Source: Acidimicrobiia bacterium
Lineage (GTDB): Bacteria > Actinomycetota > Acidimicrobiia > Acidimicrobiales > Poriferisodalaceae
Length of the DNA stretch: 57,846 nt
NCBI GenBank assembly: GCA_022827265.1
Contig: JAJDTF010000089.1
Coordinates: 1-57,846, forward strand
Direction: 5' to 3'
How positions within the stretch are numbered: the stretch's first letter is position 1; the number at the start of each line of letters is the position of its first letter. The notes under the pieces are model-generated. The model ran no database searches. It saw only the letters and a list, made by a program, of their open reading frames with translations, and had not been told where the DNA came from. A program made the translations under genes and the position numbers. Of the stretch, positions 25,727-37,275 are shown one piece after another.

Positions 25727-27990
25727 CCCCCGCAGCGCCCACCGATGAGGCTCCTCCAAGCGGAGAGGCTGCCAGCGCCACTCATGCGCCTGGGCACCGC
25801 AAGCCGGCGCTGCACCTGCGAATCTCGACTCAGATGTATGCAGGCATTGCCGTGCCGCTGCTGTTGGTGCTGGCAGCGAGCCTGATTGCATGGATCTCGT
25901 TCGCCCGCGTCGGCGAAGCGGAGCAGCAGGTCACCCAAGGCGCCATTCCCGAACTCGACGCCGCCCTGGGCGTCGCGGAGGCCAGCAACCGGCTGGTTGC
26001 CGCCGGGCTTCGCTTGACGGCCTCGACGCCTGACGACTACGAGAACATCGTCGCGGAGATTGCCGCAGCCCGCAGCGAGTTCGAGGCACCGCTCGAACTG
26101 CTGTGGAACCGCGGCACGGGCTCTATGTGGCTGGGCCAGATGCGCAGCGACGCCGCCCAGCTCAATGCCAATATCGCCGCGATCGAGGCCGAGATGCCCG
26201 AGCTCTTCGCCCTGCGGCAGCAGGCACAGATGCTGCGCGAGCAGTCGGACGCCGCCGTTGGGGACTTGGTGAGCCTGATCGTTCCCGCGCTCGACGATCA
26301 GCTCTTCTACCTGATCCAAGGGCGACGGCGCCTGTGGACGCCGCCGGCGCCGGCATCCATGCACAGGTCCGATTCCGAGGTGCTGATGTACCGGCGCTGG
26401 TCGGCGCTGAGAGGCGACGTGTCGCAAGCCGACGCCCTGCTGGCGGGCGCCTTCAGCTCGTCGGCATCGGCACTAGTAGAGCCGCTCCGGGAGAGCTTCG
26501 AATCGACCCGGGACCGTATCGAAATCAATCTGGCAGCGCTGGACAACGCCACCGCCGATGATCTGAGACCGATGGCGATCCGGCTGGTCGCGCTGGGCCT
26601 CGACGATGGCGGCGTCTTCGACGTGATGTTCCGCAGTCTGCAGATCGAGGAGAACCAGCGCGGTCTGCTGGCCCAGAACCAGGAGCTGGGCATCGGACTG
26701 GTGGACGAGATCGAATCGCTGGTCGGCACGGTGCAGACCAGCGTGGACTCGGCGACCGCGGCATCGGCGCAAGCCGTCAGCACTGGACGTGTGCTGCTGA
26801 TCGTCATCAGCATCGTCGGCATCGCAGGCGCACTGGCGTTCAGCTGGCTGTTCGTCGGACGGCGGATCCTGCGTCGTGTCGGCCTGTTGTCAAGCCGCAT
26901 GCGGGCGCTCGCCGGCGGCGACCTGGAATCGCCGGTCGACGCCAGCGGTCGTGACGAGGTAGCCGAGATGGCCGACGCGCTGGAGCACTTCCGCAAGGCC
27001 GCGCTCGAAGTGCAACGACTCAACCTGGTCGAGGAACTGGCCGGTCAGCTCAGCGAGCGCAACGAGCAGCTGTCCCAGACGCTCGCCGACCTAGACCGTG
27101 CACAGGACCAGATCGTGGCGAACGAGAAACTGGCGGCGCTCGGCGAGGTGACCGCCGGCGTCGCCCACGAGATCCGGAACCCGCTGAACTTTGTCAAGAA
27201 CTTCGCCGAGTCGTCCGACGAACTGCTCGAAGAACTGCTCGAAGCGATCGCCGATCCCGAACCGCCCGACGACCAAGCCGACTACATCGCTGAGATCACC
27301 GGCGATCTCAAGGAGAACCTCACCCGCATACGCGGGCACGGCGATCGGGCCAACCGCATCGTGGAAAGCATGCTGATGATGGGCCGGGGCGGCGGCGAAG
27401 CGCGCCCCGTGGAGATCAACGCACTGCTCGACGAGCACGCCTTGCTCTCCTATCACAGTGCACGGGCGCAGGATGCCGACTTCAACGTGACCATCGAGCG
27501 CGACTTCGACCCCGACATGGGCGAGCTGGAGGTCATCCCGCAGGACATGGGCCGCGTGTTCCTCAACCTCGTGAGCAACGCCGGCTACGCAGCGAACAAG
27601 CGCTGGCAGGACGTCGGCGGCGAGCCGGGCAAGATGGTCACGCTGGGTGACGGCGACGACACGCCCTATTTCCCGACGATCTGGCTGAGCACTCAACGAA
27701 CCGACGAGTCCGCGGTGATCAGGGTTCGCGACAACGGCACAGGCATCCCACCAGACGTCGCCCAGCGAATCTTCGAGCCGTTCTTCACCACCAAGCCCAC
27801 CAATGAGGGCACGGGGCTGGGCTTGGCGATGTCAAACGACATCGTCCGGGGCCACGGCGGGCAGATCTCGGTGGAAAGCGAACCCGGCGAGTACACCGAA
27901 TTCACGGTGGAACTGCCGCTCGAGCGCGCAGCCCCCGTTGAGCCGGTCGAGCCAGTCCAGACCGAGGACGCCGCGACCCCGGCGAGCTGA
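25723..27990 (+). CDS. Membrane sensor histidine kinase
   Basis: 755 residues. TM1 is at about 40-60; an extracytoplasmic helical region of about 290 residues follows; TM2 is at about 355-377. Then a HAMP-like linker (RMRALAGGDLESPVD), a coiled coil, the H box GEVTAGVAHEIRNPLNF with His482, an N box (LNLVSNAGYAAN) and G boxes (VRDNGTGIPPD, GTGLGLAMSNDIV). The long helical sensor resembles the TorS type, which docks a periplasmic binding protein; the overlapping upstream gene supplies one. The best candidate substrate is the receiver-phosphatase of the same cluster. Confidence 0.92.
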   Translation: MTPAAPTDEAPPSGEAASATHAPGHRKPALHLRISTQMYAGIAVPLLLVLAASLIAWISFARVGEAEQQVTQGAIPELDAALGVAEASNRLVAAGLRLTASTPDDYENIVAEIAAARSEFEAPLELLWNRGTGSMWLGQMRSDAAQLNANIAAIEAEMPELFALRQQAQMLREQSDAAVGDLVSLIVPALDDQLFYLIQGRRRLWTPPAPASMHRSDSEVLMYRRWSALRGDVSQADALLAGAFSSSASALVEPLRESFESTRDRIEINLAALDNATADDLRPMAIRLVALGLDDGGVFDVMFRSLQIEENQRGLLAQNQELGIGLVDEIESLVGTVQTSVDSATAASAQAVSTGRVLLIVISIVGIAGALAFSWLFVGRRILRRVGLLSSRMRALAGGDLESPVDASGRDEVAEMADALEHFRKAALEVQRLNLVEELAGQLSERNEQLSQTLADLDRAQDQIVANEKLAALGEVTAGVAHEIRNPLNFVKNFAESSDELLEELLEAIADPEPPDDQADYIAEITGDLKENLTRIRGHGDRANRIVESMLMMGRGGGEARPVEINALLDEHALLSYHSARAQDADFNVTIERDFDPDMGELEVIPQDMGRVFLNLVSNAGYAANKRWQDVGGEPGKMVTLGDGDDTPYFPTIWLSTQRTDESAVIRVRDNGTGIPPDVAQRIFEPFFTTKPTNEGTGLGLAMSNDIVRGHGGQISVESEPGEYTEFTVELPLERAAPVEPVEPVQTEDAATPAS

Positions 27991-28013
27991 TCGGCAGCCT
28001 GGCGCTGCGCCGC

Positions 28014-30869
<2,856 letters not shown>

Positions 30870-30911
30870 TCGGGTGGAGCCTACCTGCGCCCCTGCCGCT
30901 CATCCCCGACA

Positions 30912-30929
30912 CATACACAAGTTCGTATG
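30912..30929. promoter_or_regulatory. Palindrome between uvrA and mscR, possible LexA-type box
   Basis: CATACACAAGTTCGTATG has matching 5-bp arms CATAC/GTATG; its right half GTTCG fits the actinobacterial SOS box half-site (GAAC-N4-GTTC), the left half only partly. It lies 43 bp upstream of the uvrA start. Confidence 0.3.
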
Positions 30930-30980
30930 CCGACCCGCGCACGCTCGGAGGGCGCAACCGGCAGAAGTAGGGTCGCGGTC

Positions 30981-32072
30981 ATGCCACATGAAGTACAAGG
31001 TGTCGTAGCCGCAGCGGTGGGCGAGCCGGTCACGGTCGAGACGATCGTGGTCCCCGACCCCGGTCCCGGTGAGGTGATCGTCGATGTCCAAGCATGCGGC
31101 GTGTGCCACACCGACCTGCACTACCGCGAGGGCGCCATCAACGATGAGTTCCCGTTCCTGCTCGGGCATGAGGCCGCCGGCGTCGTGTCCGAAGTCGGCG
31201 ATGGCGTCACCAATGTCGCCGTCGGCGACTTCGTGATCCTGAATTGGCGCGCCGTCTGCGGCAACTGCCGGTCGTGCGACCGGGGCCGCCCGTGGTACTG
31301 CTTCGCCACGCACAACGCGTCGCAGAAGATGACGCTCAACGGCGTCGAGCTGTCACCCGCGCTGGGCATCGGGGCGTTCGCCGAGAAGACCCTGGTGGCC
31401 GCAGGGCAGGCCACCAAGGTGGATCCTGCTGCCCCGCCCCAGGTGGCCGGTCTCATCGGCTGCGGAGTCATGGCCGGCTTGGGTGCCGCGATGAATACCG
31501 GCGGCGTCGGCCGCGGCGACAGCGTGGCAGTGTTCGGCTGCGGCGGCGTGGGAGATGCGGCCATCTGCGGTGCGCGACTCGCCGGAGCGCACACCATCAT
31601 CGGCGTCGATATCGACGGCCGCAAGCTCGACTGGGCCAGCGAGTTCGGCGCCACCCACACCGTCAACTCTGCAGGCCTCAGCAACGATGAGGTCGTCGAG
31701 GCGATCCGCGAGCTGACCGACGGCAATGGCGTGGATGTGGCCATCGAGGCCGTGGGCTTGCCCCAGACCTATGAGCAGGCTTTCTATGCCCGCGACCTGG
31801 CGGGCACCGTGGTGCTGGTTGGTGTGCCGAACCCGGCCATGAAGATCGAGTTGCCGATGATCGAGGTGTTCGGGCGCGGCGGCTCGCTCAAGAGCTCGTG
31901 GTACGGCGACTGCCTGCCGAGCCGTGACTTTCCCATGCTCATCGACCTGCACCTGCAGGACCGCCTGCCGCTCGACAAGTTCGTCAGCGAGACGATCGGG
32001 ATTGCAGGCGTCGAGGAGGCGTTCGAGAAGATGGAGCACGGCGAGGTGCTGCGCTCCGTCGTCATGCTCTAG
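30981..32072 (+). CDS. mscR: S-(hydroxymethyl)mycothiol dehydrogenase
   Basis: 363-residue zinc alcohol dehydrogenase that closely follows the mycobacterial mycothiol-dependent formaldehyde dehydrogenase: [20 protein letters not shown] at the N-terminus, [28 protein letters not shown] with the structural zinc Cys, [16 protein letters not shown], and [14 protein letters not shown] near the end. The Rossmann GCGGVGDAA binds NAD. It oxidises the formaldehyde-mycothiol adduct (and can act on S-nitrosomycothiol), so the host probably makes mycothiol. The start at 30981 matches the family N-terminus. Its TAG overlaps the uvrB stop on the other strand. Confidence 0.92.
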   Translation: MPHEVQGVVAAAVGEPVTVETIVVPDPGPGEVIVDVQACGVCHTDLHYREGAINDEFPFLLGHEAAGVVSEVGDGVTNVAVGDFVILNWRAVCGNCRSCDRGRPWYCFATHNASQKMTLNGVELSPALGIGAFAEKTLVAAGQATKVDPAAPPQVAGLIGCGVMAGLGAAMNTGGVGRGDSVAVFGCGGVGDAAICGARLAGAHTIIGVDIDGRKLDWASEFGATHTVNSAGLSNDEVVEAIRELTDGNGVDVAIEAVGLPQTYEQAFYARDLAGTVVLVGVPNPAMKIELPMIEVFGRGGSLKSSWYGDCLPSRDFPMLIDLHLQDRLPLDKFVSETIGIAGVEEAFEKMEHGEVLRSVVML

Positions 32073-34183
32073 GCGCTGGCGTCGCGCAGGTCTCGGCGGA
32101 GCTCCCTGAGCTCGTCTCGCAGGCGGGCTGCGTACTCGAATCTGAGGTCAGCGGCCGCTTCGGCCATCTCCTCTTCCAGCGAGGCGATGAGGCGTGTCAG
32201 GTCGTCGGCCGGCAGGTCGCCGTAGGCGGCCTTCATCCGTTCGGCGTTCACGCGGCCCGACACCAGCTTTTCGGGCACCGGTGCGGTCTCCGCTGGGCCT
32301 CGCAGCACCTCGAGGATGTCGGTGACGGCCTTGCGGATCGTCTGCGGGTCGATGCCATGCTCGGCGTTGTACGCCTGCTGCAGGCCCCTCCGCCGGTTGG
32401 TCTCGGATACGGCGCGGTGCATCGACGGCGTGAACTCATCGGCGTACATCACGACCTGGCCGTCGACGTTGCGTGCAGCTCGCCCGATGGTCTGGATGAG
32501 CGACGTCTCGCTGCGCAGGAACCCCTCCTTGTCGGCGTCCAGGATCGCCACGAGGCTCACTTCGGGCAGGTCCAGGCCTTCTCGCAGCAGGTTGATGCCC
32601 ACCAGCACGTCGAAGTGGCCCAGCCGCAGATCCCGGAGGATCTCGATTCGCTCGATGGTGTCGATCTCGCTGTGCAGGTAGCGCACCCGCACACCGAGCT
32701 CGAGCAGGTAGTCGGTGAGGTCCTCGGCCATCTTCTTGGTGAGCGTCGTCACGAGTACCCGCTGGCCCTGTTCGGTGACCCGTTCGATCTCGCCCATCAG
32801 GTCGTCGATCTGGCCCTTGGTCGGGCGCACCACGATCTCGGGGTCGACCAGGCCGGTGGGACGGACGATCTGCTCCACCACCTGCGAGCTCGTCCGCAGC
32901 TCATAGTCGCCCGGCGTGGCAGACAGGAACACCACCTGATTCAGCCGCTCCATCACTTCGTCAAAGCGCAGGGGCCGGTTGTCGCGCGCTGATGGCAGCC
33001 GGAAACCGTGCTCCACCAACGTGTCCTTGCGCCGCCGGTCGCCGGCGAACTGGCCGTGCAGCTGGGGCACCGCAACATGGCTCTCGTCGATGACCAGCAG
33101 GTAGTCGTCGGGAAAGAAGTCGAGCAGGGTGTACGGCGGCTCGTCGTACACCCGGCCGTCGAGATGCATCGAGTAGTTCTCGACGCCATTGCAGTAGCCC
33201 AGCTCGGTCAGCATCTCGAGGTCGTACTCGGTGCGCATCCGCAGCCGCTGAGCCTCGAGCAGCTTGTTCTCCTTCTCGAACGACTGCAGCCGCTCGGCGA
33301 GCTCGGCTTCGATCTTGGCGATCGCCGCGCGCATCTTGTCCTCGCCGGTGACGTAATGCGATGCCGGGAAGACGGTGACCTCTTCGAACTCGCCGAGACG
33401 CTCGCCGGTCAGCGGGTCGATGCGGCTGATGCGATCGATCTCGTCGCCGAACAGCTCCACCCGCACCAGGAACTCCTCATAGGCCGGATGGACTTCGAGC
33501 GTGTCGCCGCGTACCCGGAACCGGCCCCGGACCAAGTTCGTGTCGTTGCGTTCGTACTGCATGTCGACGAGCCGACGCAGCACGGCACGCTGGTCGACCA
33601 TCTCGCCCACACGCAGGTACAGCATCTGGCGCAGGTATTCCTCCGGTGCCCCCAACCCGTAGATGGCAGAGACCGATGCCACCACGATCACATCCCGGCG
33701 GGTCAGCAGCGCCGCCGTGGCCGAGTGCCGCAGCCGGTCGATCTCGTCGTTGATGCTGGAGTCCTTCTCGATGTAGGTGTCCGAGGCCGGCATGTATGCC
33801 TCGGGCTGGTAGTAGTCGTAGTAGGAGACGAAGTACTCCACACGATTGTCGGGGAAGAACTCACGGAACTCGTTCGCAAGCTGTGCCGCCAACGACTTGT
33901 TGGGCGCGAGCACCAGCGTCGGACGCTGCGCCCGCTCGATCGTCCACGCGATCGTGGCGCTCTTGCCCGATCCGGTGATGCCCAGCAGCGTCTGGAACCG
34001 GTCGCCGCGGATGACGCCGTCCGCGAGCTGGACCACTGCGCGCGGCTGGTCGCCAGCCGGCTCGAAGCCTGCGTTGACCCGGAACGGGTGAGCAGCAGTC
34101 GGCTCGGGCAACCACGGGCGGGCTCGGCCGGGCTCGACTGCGCCTGCGTCCTGCTGCGACGGCGCCGTAGAGACGGATGCCAT
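32069..34183 (-). CDS. uvrB: Excinuclease ABC subunit B
   Basis: 704 residues. Helicase motif I is [13 protein letters not shown] (about 68), the beta-hairpin region has [14 protein letters not shown], helicase motifs include VVIDESH-like [11 protein letters not shown], and motif [13 protein letters not shown]-terminal UVR domain ([27 protein letters not shown], here split) binds UvrC. It holds damaged DNA after UvrA loading. Upstream of coaE in the common rpsA-coaE-uvrB order, although an acidic zinc-ribbon gene intervenes on the opposite strand. Confidence 0.97.
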   Translation of the reverse strand: MASVSTAPSQQDAGAVEPGRARPWLPEPTAAHPFRVNAGFEPAGDQPRAVVQLADGVIRGDRFQTLLGITGSGKSATIAWTIERAQRPTLVLAPNKSLAAQLANEFREFFPDNRVEYFVSYYDYYQPEAYMPASDTYIEKDSSINDEIDRLRHSATAALLTRRDVIVVASVSAIYGLGAPEEYLRQMLYLRVGEMVDQRAVLRRLVDMQYERNDTNLVRGRFRVRGDTLEVHPAYEEFLVRVELFGDEIDRISRIDPLTGERLGEFEEVTVFPASHYVTGEDKMRAAIAKIEAELAERLQSFEKENKLLEAQRLRMRTEYDLEMLTELGYCNGVENYSMHLDGRVYDEPPYTLLDFFPDDYLLVIDESHVAVPQLHGQFAGDRRRKDTLVEHGFRLPSARDNRPLRFDEVMERLNQVVFLSATPGDYELRTSSQVVEQIVRPTGLVDPEIVVRPTKGQIDDLMGEIERVTEQGQRVLVTTLTKKMAEDLTDYLLELGVRVRYLHSEIDTIERIEILRDLRLGHFDVLVGINLLREGLDLPEVSLVAILDADKEGFLRSETSLIQTIGRAARNVDGQVVMYADEFTPSMHRAVSETNRRRGLQQAYNAEHGIDPQTIRKAVTDILEVLRGPAETAPVPEKLVSGRVNAERMKAAYGDLPADDLTRLIASLEEEMAEAAADLRFEYAARLRDELRELRRDLRDASA

Positions 34184-34356
34184 GACCGAGAGGCTACGGC
34201 CGCGACACCACGCGATTCCGGCAGCGATCTACCGCTCTCGCCCATGGGGAACGAACCCGGAGGCAGGGTGCCGCCGTGCGACCGGCCGGGTGGTTATCCT
34301 GCCGCGCTGACCGCCGACCCGCCGATACCCGACTCCCTTACGACCTGAGACCGCCC

Positions 34357-34911
34357 ATGAGCAGCGACGAACCAGACACATCTGAGTCCGACGACGACGC
34401 GGTCGGCGACGCCATGGGTGACCCCGACGCGCTCGGCGACGACTTCGAGCCGGTCCCCGACGATCTCGAGGCCGAAGAGCTGGGCGTGACAGACCTCGAC
34501 GACGCGATCGATGATGTCGACGACTTGGACACTGACGGGCTGGGTGATGGCGGGTTGGATACCGATGAGCTGGATGGTGGCGAGACAGAATCGTCAGACG
34601 ATGACAGCGGGCCGAGCCGCGAAGTGCCCGCTGGGGTGCGCCCCGCCGCCGACGACGAAGACGACGACGAAGACGACGAGGAACTCGAGGCGGATCTCGG
34701 CGAGATCCTCAAGGAGCGGCTGGCGTCTGAGGACGAGGACGAGGACGACGAGGACGACGAGATCGGGATCGTCAGCGGTTCGCGTTCAGCGTCCAAGCAG
34801 GAAGACGAGATCCTCTGCGAAGGCTGCTTCCTGCTGGTCAAGCCGTCCCAATTCGACACGCGCGCACCCGAGCCGAGCTGTCCCCACTGCGGAACCCCGA
34901 TCGCCTACTGA
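34357..34911 (+). CDS. Highly acidic protein with C-terminal zinc ribbon (DUF4193-like)
   Basis: 184 residues. Residues 1-150 are mostly Asp/Glu with runs of Asp and Glu and little hydrophobic content, so probably disordered. The last 40 residues contain ILCEGCFLLVKPSQF and CPHCG, a four-Cys zinc ribbon resembling the ending of the small actinobacterial DUF4193 proteins, which are about 100 residues with a shorter acidic part. Function is unknown. The gene is divergent from uvrB and its 3' end overlaps the coaE 3' end by 7 bp. Confidence 0.7.
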   Translation: MSSDEPDTSESDDDAVGDAMGDPDALGDDFEPVPDDLEAEELGVTDLDDAIDDVDDLDTDGLGDGGLDTDELDGGETESSDDDSGPSREVPAGVRPAADDEDDDEDDEELEADLGEILKERLASEDEDEDDEDDEIGIVSGSRSASKQEDEILCEGCFLLVKPSQFDTRAPEPSCPHCGTPIAY

Positions 34912-35546
34912 CAGCTCAGCCTCTCGGCCGGCAGGTGCGGGAGTGCGCTGGCCCAGTTGAACGCTGCTTCGATCGCAGCTTCGAGTTCGTCGAGGCCGCC
35001 GGAATTGTCAATGACCCAGTCGGCGATGGCCAGTCGCTCGTCGCGCGACAACTGAGCGGCGATGCGCGCACGCGCATCATCGGCGGAGAACCCCCGCTCA
35101 GTCACGAGACGCTCCAGCGCGACGTCGGCTGGCGCGTCCACCACCAGGATCCCGCTGATCTGGTAGCGCGGCCGCCGCCCCTTGACCAGCCCCTCGCCGA
35201 GCAGCGGGACGTCGAGGACCACCAGACGATCGGTTCCCGCCAGCTCGCCCAGCCGGCGACGGATCTCCCGACCGACCGGAGGATGGGTGATCGCGTTCAG
35301 ATCGGCGAGTGCGTCGGGATCGTTGAACACAATCGCTGCGACCGAGCTGCGGTCGAGCGTGCCGTCGGGAGCCACGATGTGATCCCCAAAGCGCTCCACC
35401 ATCTCCGCCAAGACCGGGCTGCCGGGTGCCTGCTGCTCGCGAACGATGGCGTCGGCGTCGATCAGCGCAGCACCGCGTCGGGCAAAGCCCGAGGCGACCG
35501 TGCTCTTGCCGCTGCCGATGCCACCGGTGAGCCCGACGGTGATCAT
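34905..35546 (-). CDS. coaE: Dephospho-CoA kinase
   Basis: 213 residues. P-loop GLTGGIGSGKST at 5-16, then ALIDADAIVREQ with the catalytic Asp, THPPVGREI and LDVPLLGEG, all CoaE motifs. It adds the 3' phosphate to dephospho-CoA in the last step of CoA synthesis. The start at 35546 is chosen because the P-loop normally begins within the first few residues; the frame is open 24 bp further up. It lies 72 bp after rpsA. Confidence 0.95.
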   Translation of the reverse strand: MITVGLTGGIGSGKSTVASGFARRGAALIDADAIVREQQAPGSPVLAEMVERFGDHIVAPDGTLDRSSVAAIVFNDPDALADLNAITHPPVGREIRRRLGELAGTDRLVVLDVPLLGEGLVKGRRPRYQISGILVVDAPADVALERLVTERGFSADDARARIAAQLSRDERLAIADWVIDNSGGLDELEAAIEAAFNWASALPHLPAERLSCQ

Positions 35547-35618
35547 CAGGCCGCAGTGCGCTCGACGCAACAGCCGGGTGCGGCCCGGATCACCGCCCGA
35601 CGACCGCTTTGATGGGTG

Positions 35619-37151
35619 CTAGACGGCGGCCGCGACACCCGCTGTGCCGTCGTCGTCATCTGGGGCGGCCGCGGCGGGCTCGCCGTCGGCACCCTGGTTC
35701 TCATAGTGCGCGAGGGCCTGGCGGTAGGCCTCCTCGCCGTGCTCCTCGTAGTACTCGCGCCATGCCCGCTCGGCTTCTGACTCCTCACCTTCGGCAGGCG
35801 TCTCGTAGCTGAACTCGCCGATGAAGTTGCCTTCCTCGTCGTAGGCGTGATCGCCGAACGCCTCGCGGTACTCCTCCGCGACCACACCGCCTTCGGCCGC
35901 CTGCTTGATCGACAGGCTGATGCGCCGGCGCTGCAGGTCGAGATCGATGATCTTCACCCAGAGTTCCTCGCCGGGAGTCACAACCTGCTCGGGCAGCTCG
36001 ACATGGTGGGCAGACATCTCCGAGATGTGCACCAGGCCCTCGATGCCGTCGCCGACCTGCACGAACGCGCCGAACGGCACGAGCTTGGTAACCCGACCGT
36101 AGACCAGCTCCTCGACACGGTGGGAGTTCGCGAACGCTTCCCACGGATCCTGCTGCGTCGCCTTGAGCGAGAGCGAGATGCGCTCGCGCTCACGGTCGAT
36201 CTCAAGCACCTCCACCGTGACCTCGTCGCCGATGCTGACCACCGAGCTGGGGTGATCGACGTGCTTCCAGGACAGCTCCGAGACGTGAATGAGGCCGTCC
36301 ATGCCGCCGAGGTCGACGAATGCACCGAAGCTGACCACCGACGAGACCCGACCAGTCCGCCGCTCGCCGCGCTGGAGATCCCGCAGGAAGCCTTCCCGCT
36401 CCTCCTTGAGGCTCTCTTCGAGCCAGGCTCGCCGGCTGAGCACGACATTGTTGCGGTTCTTGTCGAGCTCGATGATCTTCGCTTCGAGCTCTTGGCCCAC
36501 ATAGGGAGCCAGATCCCGGACGCGCCGCAGCTCCACCAGCGACGCCGGCAGGAAGCCTCGCAGGCCGATGTCGACGATCAGCCCGCCCTTCACCACCTCG
36601 ATGACGGGACCCTTGACGATCCCGTTGGACTCGCGGATCTCCTCGATGCGGCCCCAGGCGCGCTCGTACTGCGCCCGCTTCTTGGACAGCACCAAGCGGC
36701 CGTCGGGATCTTCCTTCTGCAGGACCAGAGCCTCGATCTGATCGCCAACGTCCACGACCTCCGACGGGTCGATGTCGTGGCGGATAGAGAGCTCGCGGGA
36801 CGGGATGACGCCCTCAGACTTGAATCCGATGTCCAGCAGCACCTCGTCGCGGTCGACCCGCACGATGGTGCCGGCCACGATGTCGCCGTCGTCGAACTCG
36901 ACGATGGTCTGCGCGACGGCGTCCTCGAACGACGTGTCGCCGAGGTCGTCCATGGTGACGGTCCGCGGCACGTAGTCGCCCGCATCGGTGAAGGTGCCGA
37001 AGTCGCCCGTCGAAGCCCCGTTGCCGCTCTCGTCGCTTGCGCTTTCGCCGTCCGGCGCCTCGGGCGCAGTCGCAGGGGAGTCGTCGGGTGCCGGGGACTC
37101 GGCGAGTGCTGGGTTTTCGAGGTCTGGAGCGGGGGCAATTGCGTCGGTCAC
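35619..37151 (-). CDS. rpsA: 30S ribosomal protein S1
   Basis: 510 residues with four S1 RNA-binding domains, the usual actinobacterial number: beginning near GDIVAGTIVRVDRDEVLL, GPVIEVVKGGLIVDIG, GRVSSVVSFGAFVDLG and GRVTKLVPFGAFVQVG. Acidic Ala-rich tails lie at both ends. S1 helps mRNA binding to the 30S subunit. I chose the GTG at 37151 (VTDAIAP) because the 15 residues upstream to an ATG at 37196 look unlike an S1 N-terminus; neither start has a clear Shine-Dalgarno. Confidence 0.95.
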   Translation of the reverse strand: MTDAIAPAPDLENPALAESPAPDDSPATAPEAPDGESASDESGNGASTGDFGTFTDAGDYVPRTVTMDDLGDTSFEDAVAQTIVEFDDGDIVAGTIVRVDRDEVLLDIGFKSEGVIPSRELSIRHDIDPSEVVDVGDQIEALVLQKEDPDGRLVLSKKRAQYERAWGRIEEIRESNGIVKGPVIEVVKGGLIVDIGLRGFLPASLVELRRVRDLAPYVGQELEAKIIELDKNRNNVVLSRRAWLEESLKEEREGFLRDLQRGERRTGRVSSVVSFGAFVDLGGMDGLIHVSELSWKHVDHPSSVVSIGDEVTVEVLEIDRERERISLSLKATQQDPWEAFANSHRVEELVYGRVTKLVPFGAFVQVGDGIEGLVHISEMSAHHVELPEQVVTPGEELWVKIIDLDLQRRRISLSIKQAAEGGVVAEEYREAFGDHAYDEEGNFIGEFSYETPAEGEESEAERAWREYYEEHGEEAYRQALAHYENQGADGEPAAAAPDDDDGTAGVAAAV

Positions 37152-37275
37152 TGGGGAATGCTCGGATCGGGGATACGGGCGCAGGCGGCTGAGCATGCCG
37201 CGCGCAGCGCACGGAAAGGCTACCGGCGTCGGCGCCCATCGGACCGGGGGCGCTCAGGCGTGGCCTGCACGCGGG

